DNA of 64,000 nucleotides from Diadema setosum (GCA_033980235.1 CM067075.1:3814348-3878347); one strand, 5' to 3'. Positions 51,101 to 61,035 are shown, counted from the first letter of the stretch. Translations and numbers: made by a program. Notes: generated by a model from the letters alone, not told the origin.

Positions 51101-52020
51101 GTGGTGGAAATGAGCTGCATGCTTGGCGGAGGTCTGCGCTCTCAGAGTGCTTTTCTAGTTTGGTAATAATTTCAGTTTGAAAAATTTGAGCAATGTGGCC
51201 AATTTCAATCTGATTTCGATTACACTTTCACTGTCCTACTGATAAATTTTTACTCTTTCTTGAAGAAAATCACTGCAATGAATGATGCCAACCTCTTTGA
51301 AAGTGACATAATAATCAACTGGTTGACTGCTGTCACTCATCAGGAAGAAGTTCTGATCTGGAATTACACTTCCCTTTGCAAAAATGAAAGAATAATGTTT
51401 TCTCCTTCTATTATGCTTGTAGAGGGAATTTTCATAGTTCTAGTACATGTGTATGTAATACACCATTTAAAATTTGCGCAGTTCTGTAGACTTTATTTCA
51501 GAGTTTCTGCAATGTAGACATTTGTGTACTGAACTGTACTGTACTGCTATTTTGGAATTAGGGACATCTCATGATCACTGGAGTATACAGGTTTGCTTAA
51601 GATCAATTTAATGAATCAAAAAATTCCATGAAAGAAAAACCAGACAGAATTAGACACAGTCTGACAAAGTCCATCCCTTACCAATTTGTATCTTCCTTCA
51701 CCAAAACATAATTGAGTTTGACATGCCATCTTCAATAAAATACGACTTGGTGAATACTTCACCTGCTATAAGTATATGGAGCTGTTTAGCATTATCCTAC
51801 AAATGCAAAACAGATAACCTTCGATACTCACTGGATACGTGAAGAACAAGTCCGAAGCGTATGTTTTGTAATGGCCGAACGCATCAGGCTTGTTTGGCCC
51901 ACCTCTTCTCTCAAAGCTGAGCCTGGCGTTGACCTGTGGCCCCAATTCGACAGGTACAGATTCATCCGTCTGTTCTTTTCTCATCTCTTGAAAGACAGCT
52001 AGCTCCTCGATGGTTCCCAT
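42096..52020 (-). CDS. Urease accessory protein UreD (UreH), seven coding exons
   Basis: UreD binds apo-urease and, with UreF and the GTPase UreG, forms the cytosolic complex that delivers nickel and CO2 to the active site. Joining 52020-51832, 50605-50447, 49187-49059, 47456-47365, 45521-45322, 44114-44002 and 42173-42096 (960 nt) gives an uninterrupted 319-residue protein, slightly longer than typical UreD (about 270-300). Every intron has GT/AG ends and matching phases. Hallmarks are NFGGGIVSGD (84-93), ALLTTQASTK (107-116) running across a splice into VYHS, LQDPVTCYASAKYRQ (143-157), DWLTAGRIARGERW (173-186) and a C-terminal VRGAVVKFAS followed by VYPKVEELLHPLFP. No signal peptide or membrane segment is seen. 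The ATG has A at -3 and G at +4, with an in-frame TAG five codons upstream. The spliced structure and animal-type intronic repeats exclude bacterial contamination. Urease itself, UreF and UreG are not in the window. Confidence 0.95.
42420..42446. repeat. (CA)n microsatellite upstream of the last UreD exon
   Basis: About 13 CA units in UreD intron 6, followed by a G-run at 42477-42487. Confidence 0.95.
43735..43975. mobile_element. Degenerate TATACTGTATAC/TTCGCG MITE, copy 2
   Basis: In UreD intron 6. It holds the words ATTCGCGAATTTAAAAAT and CGATTCGCGAAAATTT and ends AAATATATAGTGTATACAGT, the same terminal sequence as the intact element at 48382-48774. The left end is eroded. Confidence 0.65.
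44002..44114 (-). CDS. UreD coding exon 6
   Basis: The acceptor is TTCACAG and the donor GTAATG. It completes the glycine codon and encodes AKQNANVTIGVSPIEK through VVKFASMSVSE, ending in phase 0. Confidence 0.92.
44528..44913. mobile_element. 386-bp TTAA-flanked MITE in UreD intron 5
   Basis: It starts TTAAAGGGATGGTACAG and ends with the inverted TATACGATCCCTTTAA. Internal arms pair as well (CATCCAAAAAAGTAAAA with TTTTTGGATATCTCAGCC). TTAA lies at both ends, as in piggyBac-type insertions. A central GTGGGTCCCAC palindrome sits at about 44719-44730. Confidence 0.88.
45322..45521 (-). CDS. UreD coding exon 5
   Basis: The acceptor ATTCCAG restores the phase-2 codon (AG+C), giving SYSSSNSVTFNG through AYGGMRDYG. 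The donor is GTCAGTG. It ends in phase 1. Confidence 0.9.
45688..45717. repeat. 30-bp hairpin TGCCTCCGGCACC/GTGGCGGAGGCA
   Basis: In UreD intron 4, TGCCTCCGGCACCA and CGTGGCGGAGGCA fold almost completely. It could be a remnant of a GGCGGAGG-type element like the one in intron 1. Confidence 0.6.
46914..47103. mobile_element. 190-bp element with telomere-like (TTAGGG)-related core in UreD intron 4
   Basis: The ends CAGGGCAATTTCCCCC and GGGGGTAATTGCCCTGG are inverted copies. The core (46972-47057) is a degenerate run of TTAGGG, TTAGGATTAGG and GGTTAGGTTAAGGG. TCTATTC flanks both sides (46907-46913 and 47104-47110) as a 7-bp match. It is therefore a mobile element, not a chromosome end. Confidence 0.75.
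47365..47456 (-). CDS. UreD coding exon 4
   Basis: Residues 160-189 plus two bases. The acceptor is TTTAAAG and the donor GTAAGA. It encodes SLVFMDWLTAGRIARGERW, the conserved L..DW.T.GR.ARGE.W block. It ends in phase 2. Confidence 0.94.
47790..47872 (-). mobile_element. tRNA-derived SINE head or tRNA pseudogene
   Basis: On the minus strand, TTGCTCAGTGGGTAGAGC matches an internal A box and GGTTCGAATGCC a B box, about 50 bp apart. Acceptor-arm pairing and a clean anticodon stem are lacking, so this is not a working tRNA gene. It sits in UreD intron 3. Confidence 0.7.
48354..48841. mobile_element. 93-bp TTAACCC-ended palindrome, copy A, interrupted by a nested element
   Basis: Left part TTAACCCACTGAGGACGAG; right part CTCGGGCAAATGTCTATAAG to CCGTCCTCAACGG. 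It is collinear with the uninterrupted copy C at 50313-50405. The 48382-48774 element splits it at a TA. Confidence 0.85.
48382..48774. mobile_element. 393-bp CTGTATACGC/TTCGCG MITE nested in copy A
   Basis: It starts CTGTATACGCTATAATTTTC and ends with the inverted TATATAGCGTATACAG. Many TTCGCGAA words fill the subterminal parts. TA is duplicated at 48380-48381 and 48775-48776. Removing the element and one TA restores GAGTATACTCGGG, which is exactly what copy C shows. Confidence 0.9.
49059..49187 (-). CDS. UreD coding exon 3
   Basis: Residues 117-159 (VYHSENG to RQTQ). The acceptor is ACCCAG and the donor GTGAGTG, phase 0. It contains LQDPVTCYASAKYRQ, matching the family's LPDPVTPF.GA...Q block. 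Confidence 0.94.
49222..49314. mobile_element. 93-bp TTAACCC-ended palindromic MITE, copy B
   Basis: TTAACCCATTGAGGACGG to AAATGGGTTAA, in reverse orientation relative to copies A and C. The internal GCATTTCCCATAGACACC is the reverse complement of GGTGTCTATGGGAAATGC in copy C. It sits only 35 bp upstream of UreD exon 3, near its acceptor. Confidence 0.85.
49852..50297. mobile_element. 446-bp TA-flanked pogo/Tc1-like MITE
   Basis: TACAGTTGAACCTCTCGTAT with CCGGACAAG at the left is mirrored by CCGGATAATAGAGGTTCAAC and TGTA at the right. Internal GGATAAGGGATTTGGCCGG repeats occur near both ends. It has no transposase. It lies in UreD intron 2, next to copy C. Confidence 0.88.
50313..50405. mobile_element. 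93-bp TTAACCC-ended palindromic MITE, copy C (uninterrupted)
   Basis: TTAACCCGTTGAGGACGAG to CGTCCTCAACGGGTTAA. The middle has the small palindrome CCCGAGTATACTCGGG, the natural empty site of the nested insertion in copy A. It ends 41 bp short of UreD exon 2, on its donor side. Confidence 0.88.
50447..50605 (-). CDS. UreD coding exon 2
   Basis: Residues 64-116. The acceptor is CCTGCAG and the donor GTATAT, phase 0 at both ends. It carries the best UreD signature, FGGGIVSGD, and ALLTTQASTK. Confidence 0.95.
50660..51158 (+). mobile_element. Helitron-like non-autonomous element in UreD intron 1
   Basis: It begins TCATTACCTCCGCCAAGG right after an A. It ends in a hairpin GCGCTCTCAGAGTGC (51137-51150), then TTTTCTAG followed by T. 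A 5' TC, a 3' hairpin close to a terminal CTRR, and insertion between A and T without target duplication are the Helitron hallmarks. CTTGGCGGAGGT near the 3' end is the inverse of the start, an extra internal inverted repeat. It has no Rep/helicase coding. Confidence 0.6.
51832..52020 (-). CDS. UreD coding exon 1
   Basis: Codes residues 1-63 and ends FFTYP in phase 0 before the donor GTGAGTAT. This is the segment that in UreD proteins leads into the first conserved strand. A possible acceptor (ATGATAG) lies about 20 bases before the ATG, so a non-coding exon upstream is likely. Confidence 0.93.
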
Positions 52021-52059
52021 TTTTTCAGCATTCTACCACCTATCATAAACGGAGATAAA

Positions 52060-52860
52060 AATTATACAAAGATTAGGTCACAATGTTCAAATAAAACTGA
52101 GATGATTGTGGATAAAACCTGCAGGCTCTCCAATGGGAATGGGGAAAAATGGAAAGAACTGAAAAGGTTATTTCACCGATTTCACAATATACAGATGTAG
52201 TGATGCCACCTCAGAGTAATCAGTTGATGAATAGACAGGAATTTCATGATGATACATAATTTTCACTACAAAGCGTCTCAACTTGTGCATAGAGGGTGTA
52301 GACAAAAACAGCAGCAAAGAGCAAAGGATTTATCCTTACTTTTTTAAGTATCAAGGAGGTTTGAGAAATGGAGTTACAACTGGATGTAATTATTCAAACA
52401 GCTACAAAGATGTATCAGTGTCAGTTTTCTATGAATGCACAAAGAAATTCCACAGATGGTGCATAAGTGTCTCGATGATCACATTTCATCCACTGCCATC
52501 TTTCTGAGCAATCTGAAGATAGAATTATTTTAAATGCTAATAATAATGCTGGCAATAATATTTATCAAAATTAAATTTCACCTAATGATGATGCATGTAA
52601 GCAAAAGCAATTTAGCATACATGTGAGCTGTAGGTTGTGAAAGTATTTGAAACTGTGCCCTCACTAGAAGACCAGATATTACTTTTTCCAATCACTTCCG
52701 AGAAATTACACAATGTACATCATGTACATGGTATAATCTTCAATTTCATTCATACATGTATGTCAGATTCCTGCAAAAACATGTACAGTCAAATAAAATT
52801 TGATATTCCTTTCAATTTCATCAATCTCTGTGCACTTTTTGTTTGTGCATCCCCATGTCT
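52060..52860. other. Region upstream of UreD, promoter not recognisable
   Basis: AT-rich, with no CpG cluster or TATA-like arrangement that stands out. A non-coding UreD exon could start anywhere from here to about 54.8 kb. Confidence 0.3.
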
Positions 52861-52879
52861 GTACCAGAATGCACTGCAT

Positions 52880-53190
52880 GGCAAGGGCCAATGGAGTGTG
52901 ATAGTATGGGCGTGTGTTGAGGAAGGACAAGGATGATGTTCTAAGGAACACGTGGCATGCCAAGCGGGGACAACCGAACAAGAAAAGGAAGAGACAGGTG
53001 GAGGAGAAGTTTGCTTGTGGGAAGGTTTACTTGAGAAGGAGGATGCCCCAAATCAGGAGAGATGATGAGAAGGTGAGGTGTGAGAGCTAAGTGTATTGCT
53101 GCGAGGTATAATTCCAGCCATCCCTATTACTGGGGACAAAAAACTGGAGGAACTGTACGTTGCTACAGAGAGTGTAAAGGTGATGATGAT
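52880..53190 (+). mobile_element. LINE ORF2 C-terminal remnant
   Basis: The plus-strand frame from about 52905 reads RKDKDDVLRNTWHAKRGQPN, then KKRKRQVEEKFACGKVYLRR, then RMPQIRRDDEK and a stop. This is a decayed form of the HVLR.DDD... G...RGRPKK.W...VE motif that closes many non-LTR ORF2 proteins. It ends in a GATGATGATGAT tail near 53185. The first part is frameshifted. Confidence 0.65.
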
Positions 53191-53761
53191 GATAAGTACT
53201 GCTAATTTAACTCTACTGAAATCCATTTTCACTCTGCAATTCTATATCACTTGAAACAAACAAAAGGTACAGAATTCAGCAAATCTCTATAACCTAGTCT
53301 ACACCTACGTACTTATCACTGCCATCTGGGCTGGAATAAACAGCATAAATTTGCACAGTTCCAGAGATTCTTTATGTAATCATGGTACCAATACTGTACA
53401 ATTGTAGGTACTGGTATCGGCATCATGTAAGAATTAACGACTGTCATCGAGTGTCATGTGACCATCAGCTTCTAATAAATGCTCTCACAGATAGATGTGT
53501 TCAGTTTGTTCTTGCACGCTACATATTAACAGGAGGCATAACAACAAACAGTGTTGCTGCCTGGAATGCATGTGACAGACCTGTCCGAGTCCCACTGCCA
53601 TGGTTCCTTTTTCCCGACATGCTTGGTAATTTACAGATCAGCAGATGCGATCTAAACAAATTTAATTTGTAGAGGGAGCCAGAATGAAGAAAGTCACCCC
53701 TCATATTTTTCTTTCATTTAACAATATTTCCACCTCTCTGAGCCCTCTGATACAGTGTTAT

Positions 53762-54173
53762 AGACCCCTTTTACAGTGTCAGTGAGTGAAAGGGCCGAGC
53801 TTGGTCTTCATTTCACTGTAAACACACAAAAGGCCAAATGCGGTACCAAAATTGGCCGCGCATTTGGCCAAGCTCTGGAGGTAGTCTCAGCTGAGCCCGG
53901 CTTTTTCTCACTGTAAAGCAAACTGGGCCAAATGTGGTACCAAACTGCGACTGGTGCGCTCTCAATAATAGTCGTTTGTTTACAAGCAGAGCATCATTAC
54001 CAAAAAATATTGAAAGGTTTGAATTAGACCTTAGTATTATGAAGCCCGGGCCAAGCACAGCAGCACTAGCAGTGTTAACGGACAAAATTGCGGGCCTAAC
54101 TACCGCAATTGAGGCCAGGCTCAGCCGCAGCTCGGCCAGGGCTCGGCCCGGCCCTGCACTGTAAACGGGGTCT
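53762..54173. mobile_element. 412-bp foldback MITE, AGACCCC(G/T)TTTACAGTG ends
   Basis: AGACCCCTTTTACAGTG and the inverted CACTGTAAACGGGGTCT form the ends. Inside, CACTGTAAA followed by GGCCAAATG(C/T)GGTACC occurs twice in direct orientation (about 53814 and 53909). This terminal style fits PIF/Harbinger-type MITEs, but flanking TTA/TAA is imperfect. Confidence 0.8.
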
Positions 54174-54179
54174 TAGTCT

Positions 54180-55265
54180 GATAATCATATAAATTTACAC
54201 ATTCTTGTAAACAAACTTCCAAAGTGTTCTAATTCACTTACTGCCCACTGCTAGGTGCTGATCACTGACACTGCCACACGTTACCACCTGGTTACTGCAT
54301 GGTCATGGTGTTGATCAAATCCCACACAACACTTCTACTAGTCGCGTGGTCGAACAATATCAAGCACAAATCAAGAATATTACAAATTGGCAAATGCTAG
54401 CCCAACTCCAGTTAATTTAGAGCGCTAGAGAAATAGAGTGCTGTCACTGAAAACCGGCCAAGGTTTGACCGCTACACATGGATGCCCACCTACACTAGCT
54501 ACAGGGTTGTGTGTAGTTATCCCTGACGATGACGCAGTCCTTGTCCTTGACTCTGAGTATACAATACAACAATACACCCGTAGGCCTACTAGTGTAGTGA
54601 CCTAGAAAATGGACACCGTCCATATACCTACCTCCTTTCAACGGACCCCAGCCCAGCCGGCAGCTAGGTTCTAGCCACTAAATATGCTGTACTACCATGT
54701 ACCACAACGCACGGTTGAAAAAGCATGGTACTAGTATTGTACGGTACTATACGTACTCTGTTCCCTTGCTGCTAAATTGATGATTTTTTGATGTGATATT
54801 GGATCGAACAGTGTGGTTTAACGTGTGGTTACAATCCTTGACAGAAAAAACAAAACAAAAACAAAAACAAAATAGTATCGTGGTACGACAGTACAGGAAA
54901 TTTATATGAATTATGATTATTTGTTTTCAATTTGATTTCAGTTGAATTTATACCGTTATTTACATGATTTATGAGTTACAAATTAGAATTGTTACTGCCA
55001 AACAGGATCACTACTAGGAGGTAAGGAGGGGGCGTGGCACAGGCGTGGCATCACGCATCGGGGCGCAGTACGGATGATCTTTTCTGTAATGTCGTTGTTC
55101 ACAATGGCCGGCGGACCCCCCCCCCCCCCCCCCCATTTTTCTGCAACATACAAAGGAATACATATTAAAGGGGTCATCACTTTGGGCCCCCTACCTTCTT
55201 TTTTTTTTTTTTCAACCCGGAAGTACGTAAGTAGCACTAGAAAGAAATAGATAAAGATCTTGAAT
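54180..55265. other. Intergenic, C-run near 55120; nothing recognised
   Basis: GGCCGGCGGACCCCCCC near 55107-55130 resembles the CCGGCG-ended fragments at 61.4 and 62.2 kb. No gene was recognised. Confidence 0.35.
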
Positions 55266-55266
55266 T

Positions 55267-55566
55267 GTGAGGACGTGTCATCAGTTATCCTTTCATAGCT
55301 CCCACTCAAATATGTTATTTGCCGCAAATAAGCTGCTAAAAATTAAAGATTTGTATTTATTTAATTTGGGGCAATTTATGTACACATACAGCAACAACTC
55401 ACTCCCCTCCATTTTCGATTCTATGTTTCAAAGAAATCAATCATTCCATGACTATCCCACTCGACGTTCCAATGAATTTCACTTACCTCTCTTACGAACG
55501 ATTCTTGCTAAGAACATACTTATTTATGTTATTTATTTGTTTGCACGTCAATTCATGCCTTTCTAA
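55267..55566 (+). mobile_element. LINE ORF2 C-terminal fragment, 58-kb family
   Basis: The frame NKLLKIKDLYLFNLGQFMYT, then SLPSIFDSMFQ, HDYPTRRSNEFHLPLLRT and LAKN parallels the minus-strand LINE at 58.8-59.2 kb (LKIYDLYCLQLGQFMYK, YPTRQSHEYYLPLTRT, FAKS). It is a truncated plus-strand copy. Confidence 0.8.
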
Positions 55567-55587
55567 CGTACATTTGTAAAGAAAACA

Positions 55588-55665
55588 AGAAAGACGTCCT
55601 AAAGTCGCCTTTTTGACCAAAATAAACAAATAAAATTGACGTGATTTTGATGTCTTTTTTAAGTT
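55588..55665. repeat. ACGTC-motif repeat fragment
   Basis: AAGACGTCCTAAAG and TTGACGTGATTTTGATGTC, the same vocabulary as the tract at 57945-58205. Confidence 0.5.
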
Positions 55666-55846
55666 GTGACCCCAAGGCTAAGTAGTATCTCATCCCAAGA
55701 TGTAATAAAGCTAGCTGTAACTCAAGGTACAACCATGATACGAATCTAACCTACTCTACTCCTAATGTCCTAAATCCTGTATCTACGTCTACCACCTATT
55801 CCTGTATATATAGTTGCAACATTGTTGTGTCACGCTTATCATTATG

Positions 55847-55931
<85 letters not shown>
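55847..55931. repeat. (AT)n microsatellite
   Basis: About 40 AT units. Confidence 0.97.
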
Positions 55932-55934
<3 letters not shown>

Positions 55935-55935
<1 letters not shown>

Positions 55936-56305
55936 CGGGCAAAAAGTTGTAATGCTTGATGATATGATTACGAAACTAGTTCACAATAAGGTAGGCGCAA
56001 TTGAAATAGAACATTATGTGTTCATAAGACAAGTTGAAAGTTTGAATAACGTAACAAAAGAGTGTACAATTTCTTACAATTTTATGATTATGACCAGAAA
56101 GTTTATTTTTTCAGACGTGAACAACGACCTCGCTTTTTTGACCTACTTTTATTTTCTTTCGAAATAAATCTTGATTATTATTACTTTTTTAGCATGCACA
56201 AGACTTTTGCAAGTGACGGTATGCTGCACACCTACCACATCCAAAACACACAAGCACATAAACATACAAACACACACGTACATAAACACACAACACACAC
56301 ACGAA

Positions 56306-56337
<32 letters not shown>

Positions 56338-57940
56338 TAGACGCACACACCAAGTGCATGGAAGATGCAATCATTGCGCTGTCAGGCGCCCGTCGAGTTA
56401 TCGGTATACTTAAAGAAAAAAAAACACAACAACAACAACTGCAACATTGCTCATGTAAGATTCCGCACTTTTGTCCAGGCTTGGTATGGAGCTAGAACAC
56501 TATATGTATTGCTAAAATATCATCATCCAAACGTTCAATAATATATCATGTCAGTTTCCTATGAATCTGCATCTTATAAAACTCGTCAGTAGCGTTTAAA
56601 ACTCTGATGTGATGTTCGATGTTCCATCAAAATGAAAGATCTTGAATTTGGTTAATATCGGGTAAAGTAGCTTTCTTTTGATATAAAGTATTTACCATTA
56701 GGGCCTAAAAATGAAGTTCTTTCGCCAAATGACAACACACAATAAAACAGTCTTTCCACAACGCTTCAACAAATGTAAATATTATTTGAGAATCGGAGTT
56801 ATGGGTTGACTTTTTTATTTCTCTCTCTCTGAAAGTATAGACATTTGGTTCTGCTGATATAAAAGTTCATGCGGATGAAGTGCTATCATAGCTCCATTTT
56901 CTCATTACTTTCTAAATGTGTACAATATTCTTGTGCGTGTGTGTGTTTATACGACTGCACGACTTCGAGACAAGAAATCATGAATTACTTCTTTGAGTGT
57001 AAGTCGACGACAATTGGTTTGTACACATTTAAACTTATAAACCTAATCGAAAATCTGATACCAATAAATGCTATGGTTTCTACATCGATCATGAATTTTC
57101 ATGAAAATATGCATGCAATTGTCGTGTATGATATCTTTGACGTGTTTGATTTTATAGGCATTAAACACAATGATTATAGTCCCAATATTTTTTTTAAAGA
57201 TGTTTGAAATATCGCGCAGCTAGAAACCAATAATGACATATTCAATTTGTAATCGAGTATGAATGATGGAATGGAAATGGGTTTTTTGTAACAACATTAA
57301 AAGAGAATGTAACATTTGGAAAATATTGGAAATAGAAAAAAAGACATCAAAATACTTTTAAAGTTAAAATTGAATATGTTAAACACAGTTATTAGATCAA
57401 ATTTCATAATGACATCAATATAACATGACTTTTTACCAGTCTTAATGCTTATGACTGGTCATAGACTGGTCGTAACGACGTTATAACGACGTCATACGAT
57501 TTGCTACTGTGTCGATCATGAATATTCATGGATTGAATTTAATATGCAAAAACTAGTGAAAATAAGGAAAAACATTAATAATTACAGTATTTATGCTGGG
57601 TTTAAGCTTCAAACTGTGTCAGAAATTGTATGTTTCATTTTCATCTTATTCGAATTAATCCAATCTTGTGTTATGGAGACATATTTTCATATTTTCACAA
57701 AATTGTGGCCTAGTTTAGTAACCATGCCATGAAGCATTACAACTTTTTTTTTCCCGTTTATAAAGAAACGTGATGCGGTTAACTGTCCAGTAGCTAGGAA
57801 TAGGCAGTAGACATAGGCATAGGCGTAGGAATAGGATTTAGGACTTTAGGAGTAAACGATTAGATTCGTAGGATTGTACCTGCAAAGATGCCCACACCTT
57901 TGTTAGATCTTGTAATTAACATAATAATTAATGTATCTCA
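55935..57940. other. Intergenic, AT-rich, nothing recognised
   Basis: Very AT-rich with CA runs at 56258-56338. Frames at 56869-57207 and 57544-57732 have no family features. From about 57460 ACGAC/ACGTC words become common. Confidence 0.35.
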
Positions 57941-57944
57941 ACTT

Positions 57945-58205
57945 GAAAAAGACGTCAAATTGATGTCTTTTTTTTCTTTCCTCATTTTCGTCAAAGTGAC
58001 GTCTTCAAGACGTCTTTTTCAGTACTACACGTAAAATGACGTTATTCTGACGTGATATTTTGTCTTTCAAGTTGCAATTTAAACGTCATTAAGGCGTATT
58101 TGTACGACCAGCTAGACGTCAGAAAGACGTCTAAATATGACGTCTTTTTGACGTCTTCCATTTGAGCAAGATGACGTTTACGACGTCTTTTTTTACGACG
58201 TCAAG
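57945..58205. repeat. GACGTC-rich degenerate tandem tract (left part)
   Basis: About a dozen GACGTC, TGACGT or ACGTCTTTTT words in both orientations. It continues on the far side of the LINE at 60765-60810, so the LINE appears to have inserted into it. Confidence 0.75.
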
Positions 58206-58804
58206 TTGATCAAGTTCAAGTTGATTTATTTCATTTCCAACAAACAAAATAATTGGAAGTGCAATGAAACATTCGTATACACAGATGTCAGAAAATCAGT
58301 ACCACAATGCGATGAACAGAAATAACATTGTAAAAAAGATACAGGTAAATTATCAACAGAGATACAAAAAAACAACAACTGTTGTGTCACTGGGGTAAAT
58401 GCATAAACAATATTGCTGGAAATGGAGGGGACTGCTAAAAAGCAGAGCTTGTAGAATGCAGTCCCCTCATACAGAAAAAAAAAAACATATAGGAGCAAAA
58501 ACAACAACAATTTCCCTAAGCGGTAGTAAAAAAAAAACACAAAAAAAACAGAGTATTAATACACACATACATGCACACATACTAACGCACATTGACAAAC
58601 ACAAGGCGGCTCTCTTGTAAGGAAAGATTGATGAGAGGATAGAAAGATAGTGAGGAAGGTAGTAAGTCCGAGGTGGACAAGGGGGGGGGGGGGGGAGGAG
58701 AGGGAAACGATGGGTCATAACCAGGGCACTGGATGCACAGAAGCACGGGCTCACTGATAAACAAAGAGTAGTGAGATTACTGAGCAACAACAGTTTTGAA
58801 AATC

Positions 58805-58841
<37 letters not shown>

Positions 58842-60775
58842 ATGAATCATTATGCTGCATACGAAGTTTAGAATAATTCTTTAACTTTAAAGAAAATGTA
58901 TTAAAACTTAAAGCTTCTTTTATATTATTATCAAGAGAATTCCAGAATTTGGGTCCAGAAAAGGAGAATAAAGATTTTGCAAAAAACGTCCTAGTCAAAG
59001 GCAAATAATATTCATGGGATTGACGGGTTGGATATATATGCATGAACAGTTTCATTCTTTAAAAACATAGAATCAAACACAAGGGGGAGAGAATGCATGG
59101 TTGGTGAGTTTATACATGAATTGTCCTAATTGCAAACAATAAAGGTCATAAATTTTCAAAATATTATTTTCGTGAAATAAATTATTAGTATGACTTCTCC
59201 ACGATTCGTGACAAAATGATACGAAGAGCTTTTTTCTGTAATAATAATATTCTTTCTGTGTAAGTAGAAAAAGTGTTTCCCCATGCGAGTATCCCATAGT
59301 TTAAGTAAGGTAGTATCAAAGTAGAATATAACATAAAATGTACATTTTGGGGAAGATAAAATTTAACTTTGTTTATAATACCTATATTCCTTGAAATTAA
59401 TATGCAATCCCAAGGTAAGTTTATTGTCCGTAATCAAACCTAAAAATTTGATGGAAGAGACTTCTTCTATGACTTTTTCTTCCAGAAAAATATTTCTCGG
59501 TAAATTTTCCAGCGAATTACTGAACAGCATACATTTAATTTTTTGCAAATTTATTGACAGTTCATTCGCTCTTATCCAATGGAGTAACTTCGTTAATTCA
59601 CTGTTTAAAGTATCAATTAATCGATCAGAATCAGAATCAGATAAAAACACATTAGTATCATCCGCAAATAATAAGAAAGAGAGGATGTTTGAAGAATTTG
59701 ACATATCATTAACATAGAGAATAAATAAAAGGGGACCTAGTAAACTTCCTTGAGGAACGCCACAGTTAACAGTTTCCATAGTCGACATGCGTGACCGTTG
59801 ATAAATACAAATTGTTTTCGATTAGAAAGATAACTCTTGAACCACTCCAAGGCCTTTCCCCTGATACCATAATGTGATAATTTGTGAAGCAGTATGTTGT
59901 GGTCTATGGTATCAAAGGCCTTGGAGAGGTCCAGGAAGACTCCAATAGTATGATGAAATGTATCTATCGCTTTTGAAACCCTGTCAAGGAAGGTAAGGAT
60001 TGCATGAGATGTGCAATGCTTTTGCCAAATCCGAATTGATGATCAGAAATAATTTTATGATTGTCTAAGAACTTCAAAACCCTGGTGTAAACAACCCTTT
60101 CTAACATTTTCGAAACGGAGGTTAGCAGGGATATTGGTCTATAATTGGAGACATCTTCTCTTTCCCCCTTTTTATGGACAGGAATTACTTTCGAGACTTT
60201 CATAGCCTCAAGGACAACACCATTACTTATAGACAAATTAAATACATGTACAAGTGTATCAACGATATAATCAATAATACCTTTTAAAAGGACATTATCA
60301 ATGCCGTCATAACCAGAGTTTTTAATTTTTTTAAATTCTGAACTATATCTAATAATTCATTTCTGTGCAAAGGCATGAAAAACAATGAGCTATATGATTG
60401 GGGACTTCTAAATAATCTTGAAAATTCAGATGAGTATATGGAATATTTTGGGCAAGATTACTTCCTATTTGTGAAAAATACTGGTTGAAAATATCAACTA
60501 TTGAGGAAACATCATCAACAAATAAATCACCATACTTGATTGATGTAATACGGGGTTTGTCCTTATCTTTATTGATAGCCATATTAATAACTTTCCAGGT
60601 ATTTTGAAAATCATGTTTAAACAAACTTATCTGATTAGTAAAGTATTTCCGTTTCTCGTAACGTAATATTTGTGTGAGGACGTTTTTATATAAAGTGTAT
60701 CTGTCATGAGATTGCTGGGTACGCTTAATTTTGTCAGCATAATTCTTTCGATTGTCTTTCTGACGACAGCGCTGA
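58206..60775 (-). mobile_element. 5'-truncated, frameshifted non-LTR retrotransposon (CR1/L2/Jockey-like)
   Basis: Minus-strand ORF2 remains begin in the linker before RT (about 60775, RCRQKDNRKNYADKIKR). They continue through ISLFKHDFQNTWKVIN, HKKGEREDVSNYRPISLL (about 60125-60180), the motif-A line VFLDLSKAFDTIDHN (about 59900-59945), motif B CGVPQGSLLGPLLFILYVND, the catalytic LLFADDTNVF (about 59640-59670) and the C-terminal YPTRQSHEYYLPLTRT, GPKFWNSLDNN. The frame breaks near 60335, 60000, 59780 and 59370, with further breaks downstream. The 3' UTR (58206-58830) ends in an AACTTGAACTTGATC-type tail. The endonuclease and ORF1 are absent. It is inactive but moderately young. Confidence 0.92.
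58806..58839. repeat. Poly-A run (poly-T on the LINE strand)
   Basis: About 30 A bases between the LINE ORF2 C-terminus and its 3' UTR; another G-run is at 58681-58695. Confidence 0.95.
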
Positions 60776-61035
60776 CGTGAAATAGACGTCGTTCTGACGT
60801 GTCTCTGCTATCAGGGTATGGCGGCAGTAGGAGTCCTACCTCAGTCGCAGGCAACTCCCACGCAGGTACTTAGCAGCTATAGCTGTAACGCAGGTTCAGT
60901 CCCCGTCCCCGCATGTCGCTCGTGACATGAAAACGGATCGGTTTTGAAGCTCTCACGCAGGTCACACGGAATACACGCAAGTAGCAGGTCGCAACGCTAT
61001 AGCTTATTGTCCGGAAAGGTGTGACAGGGCTTTAA
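60776..61035. other. Right remnant of the ACGTC tract, then unique sequence
   Basis: GTGAAATAGACGTCGTTCTGACGTGTC (in two adjoining pieces) continues the tract interrupted by the LINE. No gene lies beyond it. Confidence 0.45.

Noticed and set aside
42096..52020. UreD as bacterial contamination
   Set aside because: The gene is split by six introns with animal-type repeats and consistent splice signals.
59363..60624. Functional reverse transcriptase gene
   Set aside because: The RT motifs are spread over several frames with at least four breaks, and the element lacks its 5' half.
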